DNA of 20,924 nucleotides from an uncultured Prevotella sp. (GCA_900550635.1 URSZ01000030.1:1-20924), one strand, 5' to 3'; positions 7,822 to 16,107 are shown, numbered from the stretch's first letter. A program made the numbers and translations. The notes: generated from the sequence alone by a model not told the origin.

Positions 7822-10446
7822 TTAGAAAGTCATACGGAGCATGATTCGTATTCCCCATTTATCTATGTCGGGGTTGTCGAGATAATTCAACCGGCGCACG
7901 TATTCAACATGAAGTATTTTGAATATGTTATGTATTCCGGCAACAACTTCGAAATATGGTTTGTTTTTATCCATCACGCGGCTTTGGTATTTAAATGTCC
8001 CGTCTTTGCGGAACTCGCCGGGAAAATAGAACAAACGGCTGTCACCTGCATTTTTTGCCAGGAACGGATTGTTTTTATCTGTCAGCGTTCCCCATAACAT
8101 ATTGAAGCCTATATATTCGCGCCATTTTAATTTGCGGATTAATGGTATACGGTTCAGGATTTTACCGTTCATATCCCATCCACTCATTATAGACACAAAG
8201 CGGTCGTTCATGAACTCCATATTGTCGATAAGCGAGAAAGTTTCCCGTTCCTTGATATACGACAAATTGGCCGCCGGCATTATGAGCAAAGGGAAAGGCA
8301 CTTTGTTCCACTGTATTCCGCCCTTTACGTAAGTATCTATTTTTCCCCACGACGAAAGATAAAGACGCTTGTAAACCTTTGCCTCCGTGTAGTTATAAGT
8401 ATAGTCGTTTCCCAAAACGTTTTTCAATCCGATTGTATGGTTTAATTCAAAAATCGGCGAATCGTTGTTTGTTGCTATACGGCGTTGCTTGGTATTTATA
8501 TACGTTGCTCCCGGCTGAAAACGCAGCCCTATCATAACATCCGCCATTTCGAACTTATTTATGTGCAAGTTCTTGTCGGGCGACGGAGTTCCTGTGCCGT
8601 CGAGCGGTTGATAGAAAAGCGCAGCAGTAGCTTCATTGCTTTCTTTCTTCACTTGGGCTGTAAGCCTAAGACCGTTTTCCCATTCCCTTTCATACAACAC
8701 TCGTAATTTCTGCACATAATTCATGTGATTCACCTTAGTCCAACGGAAAGAAGTAAACACGTTATCTTTGTCAGTAGGCATGAATATGTCAGAGGGAGAA
8801 GCATCGTCATACTGATATGTTACGGTAAGGTTGTTTACCGGGAACTCTCGTGGCAGGTAAGCTTTCTTGTTGAAAGAATATGTGAGTTCCCCCATACCTT
8901 TCCACTTGTGGTCCTTAAATCCGTAGGCAACATATCCCTTTGCAAACAAATGCGGATTCAGATTTGCTGTAGTCTGCGCACTCATACGCAACCTGAAACC
9001 GTCCACGAAGTTCTGAGAAAAAATGGTATTTATAGGACCTATGTCAACTTTACTGGGTTTTTCCCGGTCGGTAGATGTTTCAACAAAGTTCTCTATAAAC
9101 GCTTTTGCTACGAACAGCACAAATTTGAATCCCTTGGTCGACTCCATCTTTTTAAGAAAATCGTCCATTGTGCTTTCTTTCTCGGTCAATGGTTCGGGAC
9201 GCACGGAATTCCAATATTTATTGTCTTTCATCATAGCGTCGGCCAGCAAACGCTCTTTGCCCAAAAATTTGAATTCCTTTTCGGGTATTTCTTCCAGAGA
9301 ATAATTGCTGTAATACGTATCTCTCTTGATATGGAATTTTGTAAAGGAACCTATAACACTTATCTGCACAATCATGTTATCGTTTACGATTACTTGTTCG
9401 CCCGTAGGAAGAGTTTCAAATTCCTGGGAAACATACATGTCGCTTACAAAGTTGACCGCATTGTTATGAGGCAAGTTCAAAGTAGCCTTATGTACACGAT
9501 AAGTAGAATCGGCCATTATGTAAAGACTTCCGTTAAAGCCGAAGTCCTGTGAATTATTCGGAGTGAAAGTAACCTCTATACAGCGTATCCCGTCAACGTC
9601 GAGCGTATCGGCAATGAAATAACGGTAAAACGAAATTCCGCTCGAGGACGACAGCGGACTCACGAATTCACTTTGCAAAACATGAATGTTGTTATCGTAT
9701 ATGTCAACATCAGTAAAGACATCCTCTATCATTGTTGTTGCAATATCCCCGGTATTGAAAAATTCGTTCAATCCGGTTGAATTGCGTCCTTCCACTATAG
9801 TTTTGTCTATATTACCGTCTTTCTTGAAAATACGCTTGGAAAATGTCTCATCCACCGATATCGGAAGAATGAGTTTCCCCGTCTCGGGGCACGTTTCAAC
9901 ACGCTCCTTCAGGAATGGGAGTTTTTTAAAATGCTCGTCGTCGAAAACCTTTTCAGTAAATTCGTTAAGCGCAAATGTTCTTTTTTCGTACTTCTGATAA
10001 CTGAAATAGTCGTGCCGCCGCAAATCGCTATGTTTTTTCGCTGCAATTACCTTTCGCATGAGTTCTACGGCTGGATTATTCTTGCGGTCGTACTTTTTGC
10101 GCTTTCCTTTAATACTTACTCCTTTTATTGTCTGGGAATTTACTTCTAAGCGAACTTTCAGGTTTTCAATCGGACCACTTATCGGTATCTCCATTTTCTT
10201 AAACCCTACAGACGATATTGTAAGAATGTTCCATCCTTTGCGGTAAGGAACAGAAAAATTCCCGTTTTCATCCGTTGCCGCACCAACGCCCTTGCCTTCA
10301 TAATACACATTTACGAAAGGCAGCGGAGAACCTGATTTTGCGTCTACAACAATTCCGCTTACTGTTTGGGCCACAGCATAATTACCTTGCATAGCCAAGA
10401 CTGCAAGTGTAAGAACTAAAAAGGCATAAGTGAACTTTCGTAGCAC
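7822..10446 (-). CDS. DUF5686 family outer-membrane protein with carboxypeptidase-regulatory-like domain
   Basis: An 874-residue protein with a signal peptide (cleavage after YAVA, about residue 26). A carboxypeptidase D regulatory-like Ig domain follows (about 28-88: GIVVDAKSGSPLPFVNVYY ... DENGNFSV ... SSVGF). After that comes the DUF5686 body starting at NPAVELMRKVIAAKK. The C-terminal half is rich in alternating aromatic strands and ends in MTF, as expected for an outer-membrane beta barrel. The function of the family is unknown; the architecture resembles TonB-dependent proteins but no plug domain is evident. A hairpin terminator separates it from the upstream inositol-phosphate synthase gene, so it is likely transcribed on its own, although no clear TAnnTTTG box was found. 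Confidence 0.85.
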   Translation of the reverse strand: MLRKFTYAFLVLTLAVLAMQGNYAVAQTVSGIVVDAKSGSPLPFVNVYYEGKGVGAATDENGNFSVPYRKGWNILTISSVGFKKMEIPISGPIENLKVRLEVNSQTIKGVSIKGKRKKYDRKNNPAVELMRKVIAAKKHSDLRRHDYFSYQKYEKRTFALNEFTEKVFDDEHFKKLPFLKERVETCPETGKLILPISVDETFSKRIFKKDGNIDKTIVEGRNSTGLNEFFNTGDIATTMIEDVFTDVDIYDNNIHVLQSEFVSPLSSSSGISFYRYFIADTLDVDGIRCIEVTFTPNNSQDFGFNGSLYIMADSTYRVHKATLNLPHNNAVNFVSDMYVSQEFETLPTGEQVIVNDNMIVQISVIGSFTKFHIKRDTYYSNYSLEEIPEKEFKFLGKERLLADAMMKDNKYWNSVRPEPLTEKESTMDDFLKKMESTKGFKFVLFVAKAFIENFVETSTDREKPSKVDIGPINTIFSQNFVDGFRLRMSAQTTANLNPHLFAKGYVAYGFKDHKWKGMGELTYSFNKKAYLPREFPVNNLTVTYQYDDASPSDIFMPTDKDNVFTSFRWTKVNHMNYVQKLRVLYEREWENGLRLTAQVKKESNEATAALFYQPLDGTGTPSPDKNLHINKFEMADVMIGLRFQPGATYINTKQRRIATNNDSPIFELNHTIGLKNVLGNDYTYNYTEAKVYKRLYLSSWGKIDTYVKGGIQWNKVPFPLLIMPAANLSYIKERETFSLIDNMEFMNDRFVSIMSGWDMNGKILNRIPLIRKLKWREYIGFNMLWGTLTDKNNPFLAKNAGDSRLFYFPGEFRKDGTFKYQSRVMDKNKPYFEVVAGIHNIFKILHVEYVRRLNYLDNPDIDKWGIRIMLRMTF

Positions 10447-10473
10447 GTTTTTATTCTTTTGTTATTAAACAAT

Positions 10474-10512
10474 AAGCCTCGCCGCTACAATATATTGCAG
10501 ACGGTGAGGCTT
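10474..10512 (-). terminator. hairpin terminator after myo-inositol-1-phosphate synthase
   Basis: AAGCCTCGCCG (10474-10484) pairs with CGGTGAGGCTT (10502-10512), an 11-bp stem with one G-U pair and a 17-nt loop. It lies in the 107-bp gap between the two minus-strand genes. On the minus strand the stem is followed by a mixed T-rich run, on the plus strand by TTTT. Confidence 0.65.
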
Positions 10513-10553
10513 TTGCTGTTTGTTATTATATTAAATTATAATGCAAAGAAAGA

Positions 10554-11861
10554 TTAGTCGATTTCTTCGTCTGCTTCATATCCACCCATTTCGCGTATGG
10601 CATTTTTAAGCATTGTATATTGCTGGAAGAGATGATTTACCGGAACTTCATCCTTTGTATAATCGTGCATGGGGCTCTTAAGGAAGAAACTGAGGAAACG
10701 TTGTATTCCATAACGCCCTGCACGTGCGGCCAAATCACTCAGAAGTACCAAGTCGAGCAAAAGAGGTGCAGCAAGAATAGAATCCCGGCACAAGAAGTTA
10801 ATCTTTATCTGCATAGGATAACCCATCCAACCGAATATATCTATATTATCCCAGCCTTCTTTGTTGTCGTTGCGCGGAGGGTAATAATTGATTCTTACTT
10901 TGTGATAATAGTCCTTATACAAATCAGGCTGTTTGTCGCCATCCAAAATTGATTCAAGCGTTGACAGTTTGCTAACTTCTTTGGTGCGGAAATTAGCCGG
11001 TTCGTCAAGTACCAATCCGTCGCGATTACCTAAAATATTTGTTGAGAACCAACCTGACAGACCTAAGCAGCGTGTGCCGAAAATAGGCGCGACTCCTGAT
11101 TTCATAAGCGTTTGACCGGTTTTGAAATCTTTTCCGGCAATTGGCAATTTTGTTTCTTCTGCCAATTCCCACATAGCAGGAATATCTACCGTTGTATTTG
11201 GTGCGCCCATTATGAAAGGTGCGCCTTCTTTAAGTGCTGCATACGCATAGCACATCGACGGAGCTATATGTTCACAATCATTATTCTTGATTGCTTCTTC
11301 CAATCCGGCGAGCGTGTTATGTACCGGTTCGTAAACAGGAACATATATTTCGGTTGAAGCTGCCCATATTACTACAATACGGGAGCATTGGTTCTTTTCT
11401 TTAAATGTGCGTATATCGTTGCGTAATTCGTCAACCATTTGCTGACGTGTAGCGCCTTTCTTTATGTTTTCGCCTTCGATACGTTTTGCATAGTCGTGGT
11501 CGAAAGCTGCTTTCATGGGGACGATTTTTTCAAGCTCATCCTTGACTGGGTTTATGTCTTTTTCTTTAAGGACTTCAGCGTTTATAGCTGCGTCATAAGC
11601 ATTCTGAGGATATGCATCCCATGCACCGAATACTATGTCATTCAGGTTTGCAAGTGGAACTATTTCTCCGTAATGCTTATATTGTTTGTCTTTACCGCGG
11701 CCTACTCGTATTTTATCATATTGGGTCATTGAGCCTATAGGCTTGCTTAAGCCTTTACGTACCATTAGCGTGCCGGTAATAAATGTGGTGGTTACAGCAC
11801 CTAATCCGACACACAAAACTCCTAATTTACCGTCAGCGGGTTTTACTTCTGTAGATTTCAT
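10554..11861 (-). CDS. ino1: myo-inositol-1-phosphate synthase
   Basis: A 435-residue cytoplasmic enzyme converting glucose-6-phosphate to 1L-myo-inositol-1-phosphate with bound NAD. The N-terminal Rossmann motif is GLGAVT (19-24). Other family marks are GAPNTTVDIP, the active-site stretch IAGKDFKTGQT, and the C-terminal WMGYPMQIKINFLCRDSILAAPLLLDLVLL. In Bacteroides the product feeds inositol phospho- and sphingolipids. None of the lipid-headgroup transfer genes is next to it here: downstream is DUF5686 after a terminator. Upstream it follows the DUF4923 gene by 59 bp, with no promoter box visible, so it is probably the last gene of the LolA-TrxB run. Confidence 0.95.
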   Translation of the reverse strand: MKSTEVKPADGKLGVLCVGLGAVTTTFITGTLMVRKGLSKPIGSMTQYDKIRVGRGKDKQYKHYGEIVPLANLNDIVFGAWDAYPQNAYDAAINAEVLKEKDINPVKDELEKIVPMKAAFDHDYAKRIEGENIKKGATRQQMVDELRNDIRTFKEKNQCSRIVVIWAASTEIYVPVYEPVHNTLAGLEEAIKNNDCEHIAPSMCYAYAALKEGAPFIMGAPNTTVDIPAMWELAEETKLPIAGKDFKTGQTLMKSGVAPIFGTRCLGLSGWFSTNILGNRDGLVLDEPANFRTKEVSKLSTLESILDGDKQPDLYKDYYHKVRINYYPPRNDNKEGWDNIDIFGWMGYPMQIKINFLCRDSILAAPLLLDLVLLSDLAARAGRYGIQRFLSFFLKSPMHDYTKDEVPVNHLFQQYTMLKNAIREMGGYEADEEID

Positions 11862-11920
11862 TTCTGTTTTGTGGTGTAATACCGTTTTTTACAGTTATTA
11901 TATATGTTTTGTTTTCTATT

Positions 11921-12517
11921 CTATTTCTTCTTGAAAGTTAAACCTATTTGCATTCCGTCGTAGTTCTTTGCTATTTCGGATATGGTTTTTATAGTGGAAT
12001 TTTCAGTTTTCAAAGAACTCAAGCCTTGAACCAACGTAAGAAGTTTGTCGACGTTGCATGTTAAATCAAGCGCATTGCCTGATTTTGCATTTATGCTTAT
12101 GTCTTTTTTCAAAACCGATGGTGTCAGAATGAGTTTGCCGTCTTTGAAAGAATATTTTCCTTTCGTTACTTTTGCAGAATCGCCGGTAAAAGAACACGTA
12201 TAATTGCCGTCTTCAGCAAAAGCTAAAGTAAGGTTCTGCGGCGTGAGTCCATATTTGTTGAGAATAGAGTTTATCTGATCTTCTATTTTCGAAGAAACCA
12301 ATTTGCTTCCTGCTTGTGCAAGAAGGTTGTCTGAAATAAAATTCACCTTGGTGCTCTCATAAACCCATGTTCCGGTTACATTATTTGATTCGGCACCGGT
12401 TATTGTCGAAATTGCCGATTTCGCTTTGCCCAATATATCCGACAAACTTTGCGCCTGCATGTTACCAGATACAAATGAGCACAACACAACAACTGCGATA
12501 ATAGTTTTCAGTTTCAT
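11921..12517 (-). CDS. DUF4923 family exported protein (lipocalin-like)
   Basis: A 198-residue protein with a signal peptide (residues 1-22, cleavage after MQA). The mature part begins with a helix (SLSDILGKAKSAISTITG). It continues with the pattern GTWVYESTKVNF ... FAEDGNYTCSFTGDSAKVTKGKYSFKDGKLILTP, typical of DUF4923 and similar to lipocalin-like stress proteins of Bacteroidota. The function is unknown. It follows trxB by 23 bp and precedes the inositol synthase by 59 bp, suggesting co-transcription. Confidence 0.8.
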   Translation of the reverse strand: MKLKTIIAVVVLCSFVSGNMQAQSLSDILGKAKSAISTITGAESNNVTGTWVYESTKVNFISDNLLAQAGSKLVSSKIEDQINSILNKYGLTPQNLTLAFAEDGNYTCSFTGDSAKVTKGKYSFKDGKLILTPSVLKKDISINAKSGNALDLTCNVDKLLTLVQGLSSLKTENSTIKTISEIAKNYDGMQIGLTFKKK

Positions 12518-12540
12518 TTTAATCTACAAACTATTAATTA

Positions 12541-13485
12541 TTATTTGGTTATTTCTTCTTTCAAATATTTTTCCGCGTCCAATGCTGCCTTGCAACCCGA
12601 AGCGGCTGCAGTTACGGCTTGACGATAACGTGAGTCGGCCACATCACCCGCGGCAAAAACTCCTTTAACGTTTGTAAGGCTTGTACCGCAGTCTGTTACA
12701 ATATACCCTTGCTCATCTGTTTTTACCCATTCGGCAAAAGGTTCACTATTCGGTTTGTGTCCTATGGCAAGGAAGAAGCCTTCTATTGCAATGTCAAAAT
12801 ATTTCTCGTTGGCCTCTCCCTTGAAACTTACGAGATGTGCTCCTTCCACGCCGTTTTCGCCGAAAAGACCCACAGTATTCGTATTATAAAGTATTTCTAT
12901 TTTATCGTTTTCGGCCACCCTTTTCTGCATGTGCTGCGAGGCTCTCAAGTAAGGTTTCCTTACAATAAGATATACTTTGCTTGCCAGGTTGCTCAGGTAC
13001 AAAGCCTCTTCGCAGGCTGTATCGCCTCCGCCTACAACGGCTACATTCTTGTTGCGGTAAAAGAACCCGTCGCACGTTGCACAAGCACTTACACCGCTGC
13101 CCCGGTATTTTTTTTCATCTTCCAGGCCGAGGTATTTTGCTGTGGCTCCGGTTGCTATAATAATTGTATGCGCACAAAGCTCGCTTCCGTCAGAGAGAGT
13201 CACTTTCAACGGGTGCACACTGAAGTCGGAACCAGTTACTATGTTACTTATAATTTTTGTTCCGAAACGTTCGGCCTGCTTACGCATATTTTCCATAAGT
13301 TCTGTGCCGAATATTCCGTCGGGGTATCCGGGGAAATTCTCCACTTCGGTTGTTGTTGTGAGTTGCCCGCCGCGTTCAAGGCCTTCTACCATAACCGGGG
13401 ACATCCCGGCACGCGCAGCGTATATCGCCGCTGTGTATCCGGCCGGCCCGGAACCTATAATCAAACAATTAAGAACGTTTTCCAT
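12541..13485 (-). CDS. trxB: thioredoxin-disulfide reductase
   Basis: A 314-residue NADPH- and FAD-dependent reductase that reduces thioredoxin in the cytoplasm. It shows the FAD motif GSGPAG (11-16), the redox pair CATC (C135, C138), the NADPH motif GGGDTA (152-157) and the C-terminal FAD contact VFAAGDVADSRYRQ. Its length is typical. It starts 35 bp after the LolA-like gene and ends 23 bp before the DUF4923 gene, so it is an inner gene of one operon. Confidence 0.97.
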   Translation of the reverse strand: MENVLNCLIIGSGPAGYTAAIYAARAGMSPVMVEGLERGGQLTTTTEVENFPGYPDGIFGTELMENMRKQAERFGTKIISNIVTGSDFSVHPLKVTLSDGSELCAHTIIIATGATAKYLGLEDEKKYRGSGVSACATCDGFFYRNKNVAVVGGGDTACEEALYLSNLASKVYLIVRKPYLRASQHMQKRVAENDKIEILYNTNTVGLFGENGVEGAHLVSFKGEANEKYFDIAIEGFFLAIGHKPNSEPFAEWVKTDEQGYIVTDCGTSLTNVKGVFAAGDVADSRYRQAVTAAASGCKAALDAEKYLKEEITK

Positions 13486-13520
13486 TATATATTGCTTTCA
13501 CTGTTTTACGCCTCTGCCGT

Positions 13521-14168
13521 TTACCGCAAATCCACTATTTCAACACCGGGATAATCGGCGCTGTCGAAGCGGAACATATCGTCTTTGAAGCGTTGGCGCT
13601 TCTCGAAATCATATATTGATATTCGAGTCCATTTGTTCGGTGACGTTTTAGTCCTGATACATATCGGAAGCATAGTACTCTTGCTGATTGTAAGCAAGAT
13701 GGTTTGCATATAGTTTTTGCTTTTCGTAGATACCAGGTTAACGCAATAGCAACTTTCATTTCTCACCGTTTCGGAAGTCATGGTTGCCGAATATCCGTTT
13801 TTGTATATCGACAGGAACGAATACGGGTTCATTTGCGAGCGCTCTTGCGGTGACGGTTCTGTAATGTTCACTTCCTTGTTGTCGGACACTAACGACCACT
13901 GTGTTTTGCCGTCATACCAGATTTTGACACCGCCGTTGTCGATGAACAGTTTTTTGCCGCTGATACTTATCGTTCCTCGTGACGAACCTATTTCGTCGCG
14001 GCCTTCAAACTGTGTTGCTACGAATTGAGCCTTTACGTCACCTGCCGACTTGAATGTTTTGGCACAGTTGTCAAGTACTTTCGTAATGCTCTTGCTTATC
14101 TGCGCTTGTGTGGACGATAAGGTTGCCGCCGTTACGATAAAGATTACCAATAATCTTTTTGCTCCCAT
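13521..14168 (-). CDS. LolA-like outer-membrane lipoprotein carrier protein
   Basis: A 215-residue exported protein (signal peptide cleaved near TQA, residue 22). The beta-rich body fits the LolA fold: KAQFVATQ, GTISISGKKLFID, IWYDGKTQWSLV, EVNITEPSPQE, NPYSFLSIYKNGY. It would carry lipoproteins across the periplasm or act in a related shuttle. The ATG at 14168 is chosen; the frame is open to a TTG at 14180, but the ATG is better placed after the promoter box at 14216-14223. It heads the run LolA-TrxB-DUF4923-inositol synthase. In many Bacteroides ftsK precedes this gene; here the upstream side is non-coding. Confidence 0.82.
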   Translation of the reverse strand: MGAKRLLVIFIVTAATLSSTQAQISKSITKVLDNCAKTFKSAGDVKAQFVATQFEGRDEIGSSRGTISISGKKLFIDNGGVKIWYDGKTQWSLVSDNKEVNITEPSPQERSQMNPYSFLSIYKNGYSATMTSETVRNESCYCVNLVSTKSKNYMQTILLTISKSTMLPICIRTKTSPNKWTRISIYDFEKRQRFKDDMFRFDSADYPGVEIVDLR

Positions 14169-14199
14169 ATTAATAAACAACGCCTGTGTTGCTTAAATA

Positions 14200-14223
14200 T
14201 TGCACTTACAAAGTGCAAAGGTA
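14200..14223 (-). promoter_or_regulatory. promoter of the lolA-like operon with overlapping inverted repeat
   Basis: On the minus strand TACCTTTG (14216-14223) matches TAnnTTTG and would start transcription near 14209, about 40 nt before the ATG. A perfect inverted repeat with 8-bp arms TTGCACTT/AAGTGCAA and a 3-bp centre (14200-14218) covers the start point and half of the box. This is a good position for a repressor operator. No clear -33 TTG is seen. Confidence 0.55.
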
Positions 14224-14479
14224 ATTAATGTTATTTGAATATGTAAAATTAAAATGCGAAAATTCGCCAACGAGTCCTGTTTGCAGCCGTCAAACTTGAA
14301 CGTACAAAACCATATTAAGTCAGTAATGCAACACATATTATGTAGGAGAGCATTTAACCGGCAACACTTTATACAGACATACTGCGACACGAAAACATGA
14401 TAAGTAAAACCGTCTTCATGGCGCCGAAAAGTGAAAACTAATTTTCAGCGTGTTATACCCCTATGGGAGAAAAGAAAAA

Positions 14480-14542
14480 ATACAAGGCACATATTTCAAA
14501 ATATGTCCGACCTTTTTTAAAATATCTCAGACCTTTTTTTCG
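14480..14542 (+). repeat. 21-bp quasi-palindromic triple array, copy D
   Basis: Units start at 14480, 14501 and 14522: ATACAAGGCACATATTT, ATATGTCCGACC plus T6, and ATATCTCAGACC plus T7. Units 1 and 2 form the hairpin ACATATTT-CA-AAATATGT, extended by GG/CC with one bulged base, followed by GACCTTTTTT. On the minus strand the A-rich lead-in would give a U tract, so it could end transcripts coming from araC. Confidence 0.85.
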
Positions 14543-14635
14543 CCCTCTGAAAACCCGTTCTGAAAACGCCCGAAAAATGCAGACAAAAACTGCAATGCGT
14601 TTTAGCACTTCACAACATTAGGATTTAAACAAAAA

Positions 14636-14667
14636 TTTGGTATTATATGATTCTTTTTATATCTTTG
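14636..14667 (+). promoter_or_regulatory. strong Bacteroidota promoter without an obvious gene
   Basis: TTTG (14636-14639), 20 bp, then TATCTTTG (14660-14667). The spacing is identical to the rRNA promoter. Transcription would begin near 14673 on the plus strand, where no protein gene follows; the next 450 bp are non-coding up to the end of the convergent araC. Confidence 0.65.
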
Positions 14668-14672
14668 CTATG

Positions 14673-14985
14673 CCTTTCCGCAGAAGCCGCGCAAACGGCG
14701 GGCGGGCTGGCAGCATATATGTTAGAAGCGTTTACTTGACGCTTTGCTATTGACACTCTGGAATCTCGCAAATATTCGGAACAGTCAACGGCAAGGCAAC
14801 GGTAGATGTTCATGGGTGTTTTATACAAATAAAAAAGTGCGTATAAAAAAGATTATTGCTTTCTCCGCACATTAATATTATGTATATACACAGCGTGGGC
14901 TTCTGCGTTGCTCGTTCATCTGTTCCGGGCAATGCGAGAACCTCAGAGTGTGGAGCGAGCAAAAGCAAAGTTCCCACGCTTGAAC
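14673..14985 (+). ncRNA. candidate structured small RNA
   Basis: The region downstream of a consensus promoter has rod-like pairing. AGCGTGGG (14892-14899) pairs with CCCACGCT (14973-14980). After an internal loop, TTGCTCGTTC (14908-14917) pairs with GAGCGAGCAA (14953-14962), with one G-U pair. TCTG/CAGA and TTC/GAA pairs continue inward. Nearer the promoter AAGCGT/ACGCTT forms a small hairpin. The reading frame from ATG 14670 stops after 27 codons, and other frames are short. The identity is unknown: it is not tmRNA, RNase P or SRP RNA by their usual motifs. The 3' end is a guess. It could instead be part of a mobile-element end or a decayed gene. Confidence 0.35.
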
Positions 14986-15118
14986 CGAATAACATTCTAT
15001 ATTTTTCTGATTATCAGATTATACATTCAATACTCTTTGTGATTTGATACCGTAAAGTTCCCGGAATTTACAATGCTAATACCGGGATTTGAATGCTATT
15101 ATAAGTAAATGCGCCGTT

Positions 15119-16015
15119 TTAAATTGCGCTTCTATATTCATTCGGCGTACACCCAGCCACTTTCTTGAACATCCGGCTCAAATGATGCGGATACTGGAAG
15201 CCGACTTCGTAAGCAATTTCGCTCACGGTCTTGTTCGTGCTTGCCAGCAAATCCTTGACGCGGTTGATAACGGTAAGGTGGATGTATTCGATGGCGGACT
15301 TGCCGGTTTCCTTCTTCACAAGGTCGCCGAAATAGTTGGCGGAGAAGTGGAGCTGGTCGGCACACCACGCCACGGAGGGCAGACCGATTTGCTCGGGCTT
15401 GTCTGAATCGAAGTAGCCGGTCATCAGTTCTTCGAAGCGAGTGAGGACATCGCGGTTGATAGCCTCACGGGTGGCAAACTGGCGGTCGTAGAAACGGAGG
15501 CAATGGTTGAGCAGGACTTCGATGTTGGAGGTGATGATGCTGCGGCTATGCTTGTCGATGCGGTGGTGCAGTTCTTCCTGTATTTCGGCGAAGCAGTTAA
15601 AAATGGTCTGGCGTTCACGCTCGGACATATGCAGGGCTTCGTTCACTTCGTAGGAGAAGAATGTGTATTCCTTCATCTTGCGGGCAAGGCTTGTGCCTCG
15701 CAGCAGGTCGGGATGGAACAGCAGACAATAGCCTTCGGGATTGGGCGTTTCGCCGCCGTCGTCGATACCTGCCACTTGTCCGGGAGCCACGAATACCAAC
15801 GTACCTTCCTGATAGTCGTATCGGCTTCGTCCGTAAGTCAGTTTGCCGTGTATCTTTTCTTTCAGGTAGATGCCATAGAAGCCGTAAAGTTTCTTTTTAT
15901 GCTTCAGAACCTTGACATCCTTGAAGTCGATGAATGTGACCAACGGATTGAGCGTTTCAATCCCTAAAAACTCATTGTAATCGTGGATGCTGCTGATATT
16001 TATGATGTCGCCCAT
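15119..16015 (-). CDS. AraC-family transcriptional regulator
   Basis: A 298-residue regulator. The N-terminal sensing domain (about 1-180) has a cupin-like pattern (GIYLKEKIHGKLTYGRSRYDYQEGTLVFVAPGQV). The C-terminal AraC/XylS double helix-turn-helix (about 195-298) shows WCADQLHFSANYFGDLVKKE and then VSEIAYEVGFQYPHHLSRMFK with the final PNEYR. The start at 16015 (MGDIINISS) is chosen because the promoter box at 16051-16058 lies downstream of the longer in-frame ATG at 16075. It is divergent from the hydrolase/reductase cluster. A repeated motif near its own promoter and before two target units suggests it controls them and itself. Confidence 0.93.
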   Translation of the reverse strand: MGDIINISSIHDYNEFLGIETLNPLVTFIDFKDVKVLKHKKKLYGFYGIYLKEKIHGKLTYGRSRYDYQEGTLVFVAPGQVAGIDDGGETPNPEGYCLLFHPDLLRGTSLARKMKEYTFFSYEVNEALHMSERERQTIFNCFAEIQEELHHRIDKHSRSIITSNIEVLLNHCLRFYDRQFATREAINRDVLTRFEELMTGYFDSDKPEQIGLPSVAWCADQLHFSANYFGDLVKKETGKSAIEYIHLTVINRVKDLLASTNKTVSEIAYEVGFQYPHHLSRMFKKVAGCTPNEYRSAI

Positions 16016-16050
16016 ATCTTGTTTCCTCCATTTATTAAAGTATGATGCCA

Positions 16051-16082
16051 CAAAATTAATCTTTTCTTTACTCATTCAGCAA
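16051..16082 (-). promoter_or_regulatory. araC-type regulator promoter
   Basis: On the minus strand TAATTTTG (16051-16058) matches TAnnTTTG, with a TTG (16080-16082) 21 bp upstream. The start would be near 16044, about 29 nt before the ATG at 16015. Confidence 0.6.
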
Positions 16083-16107
16083 GGAGGAAAGGCATTTCTG
16101 TAAAATG

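Noticed and set aside
8725..9552. Plus-strand frame of 275 codons
   Set aside because: Shadow of the DUF5686 gene on the opposite strand; the translation is rich in Cys, His and Phe and has no recognisable domain.
12709..13554. Plus-strand frame of 281 codons
   Set aside because: Antisense to trxB, which has all expected motifs.
14856..15047. Plus-strand frame of 63 codons within the structured region
   Set aside because: It is made of the two arms of the hairpin and has no plausible start signal; an RNA reading explains the region better. The translation may exist as a hypothetical protein in databases, which I could not check.
15060..15086. CCCGG/CCGGG inverted repeat downstream of the AraC-family gene
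   Set aside because: A 5-bp stem with a 17-nt loop and no clear U tract; too weak to call a terminator.
14169..15118. Insertion sequence or integrase at the composition boundary
   Set aside because: No transposase or integrase motif, no clear terminal inverted repeats and no tRNA gene were seen.
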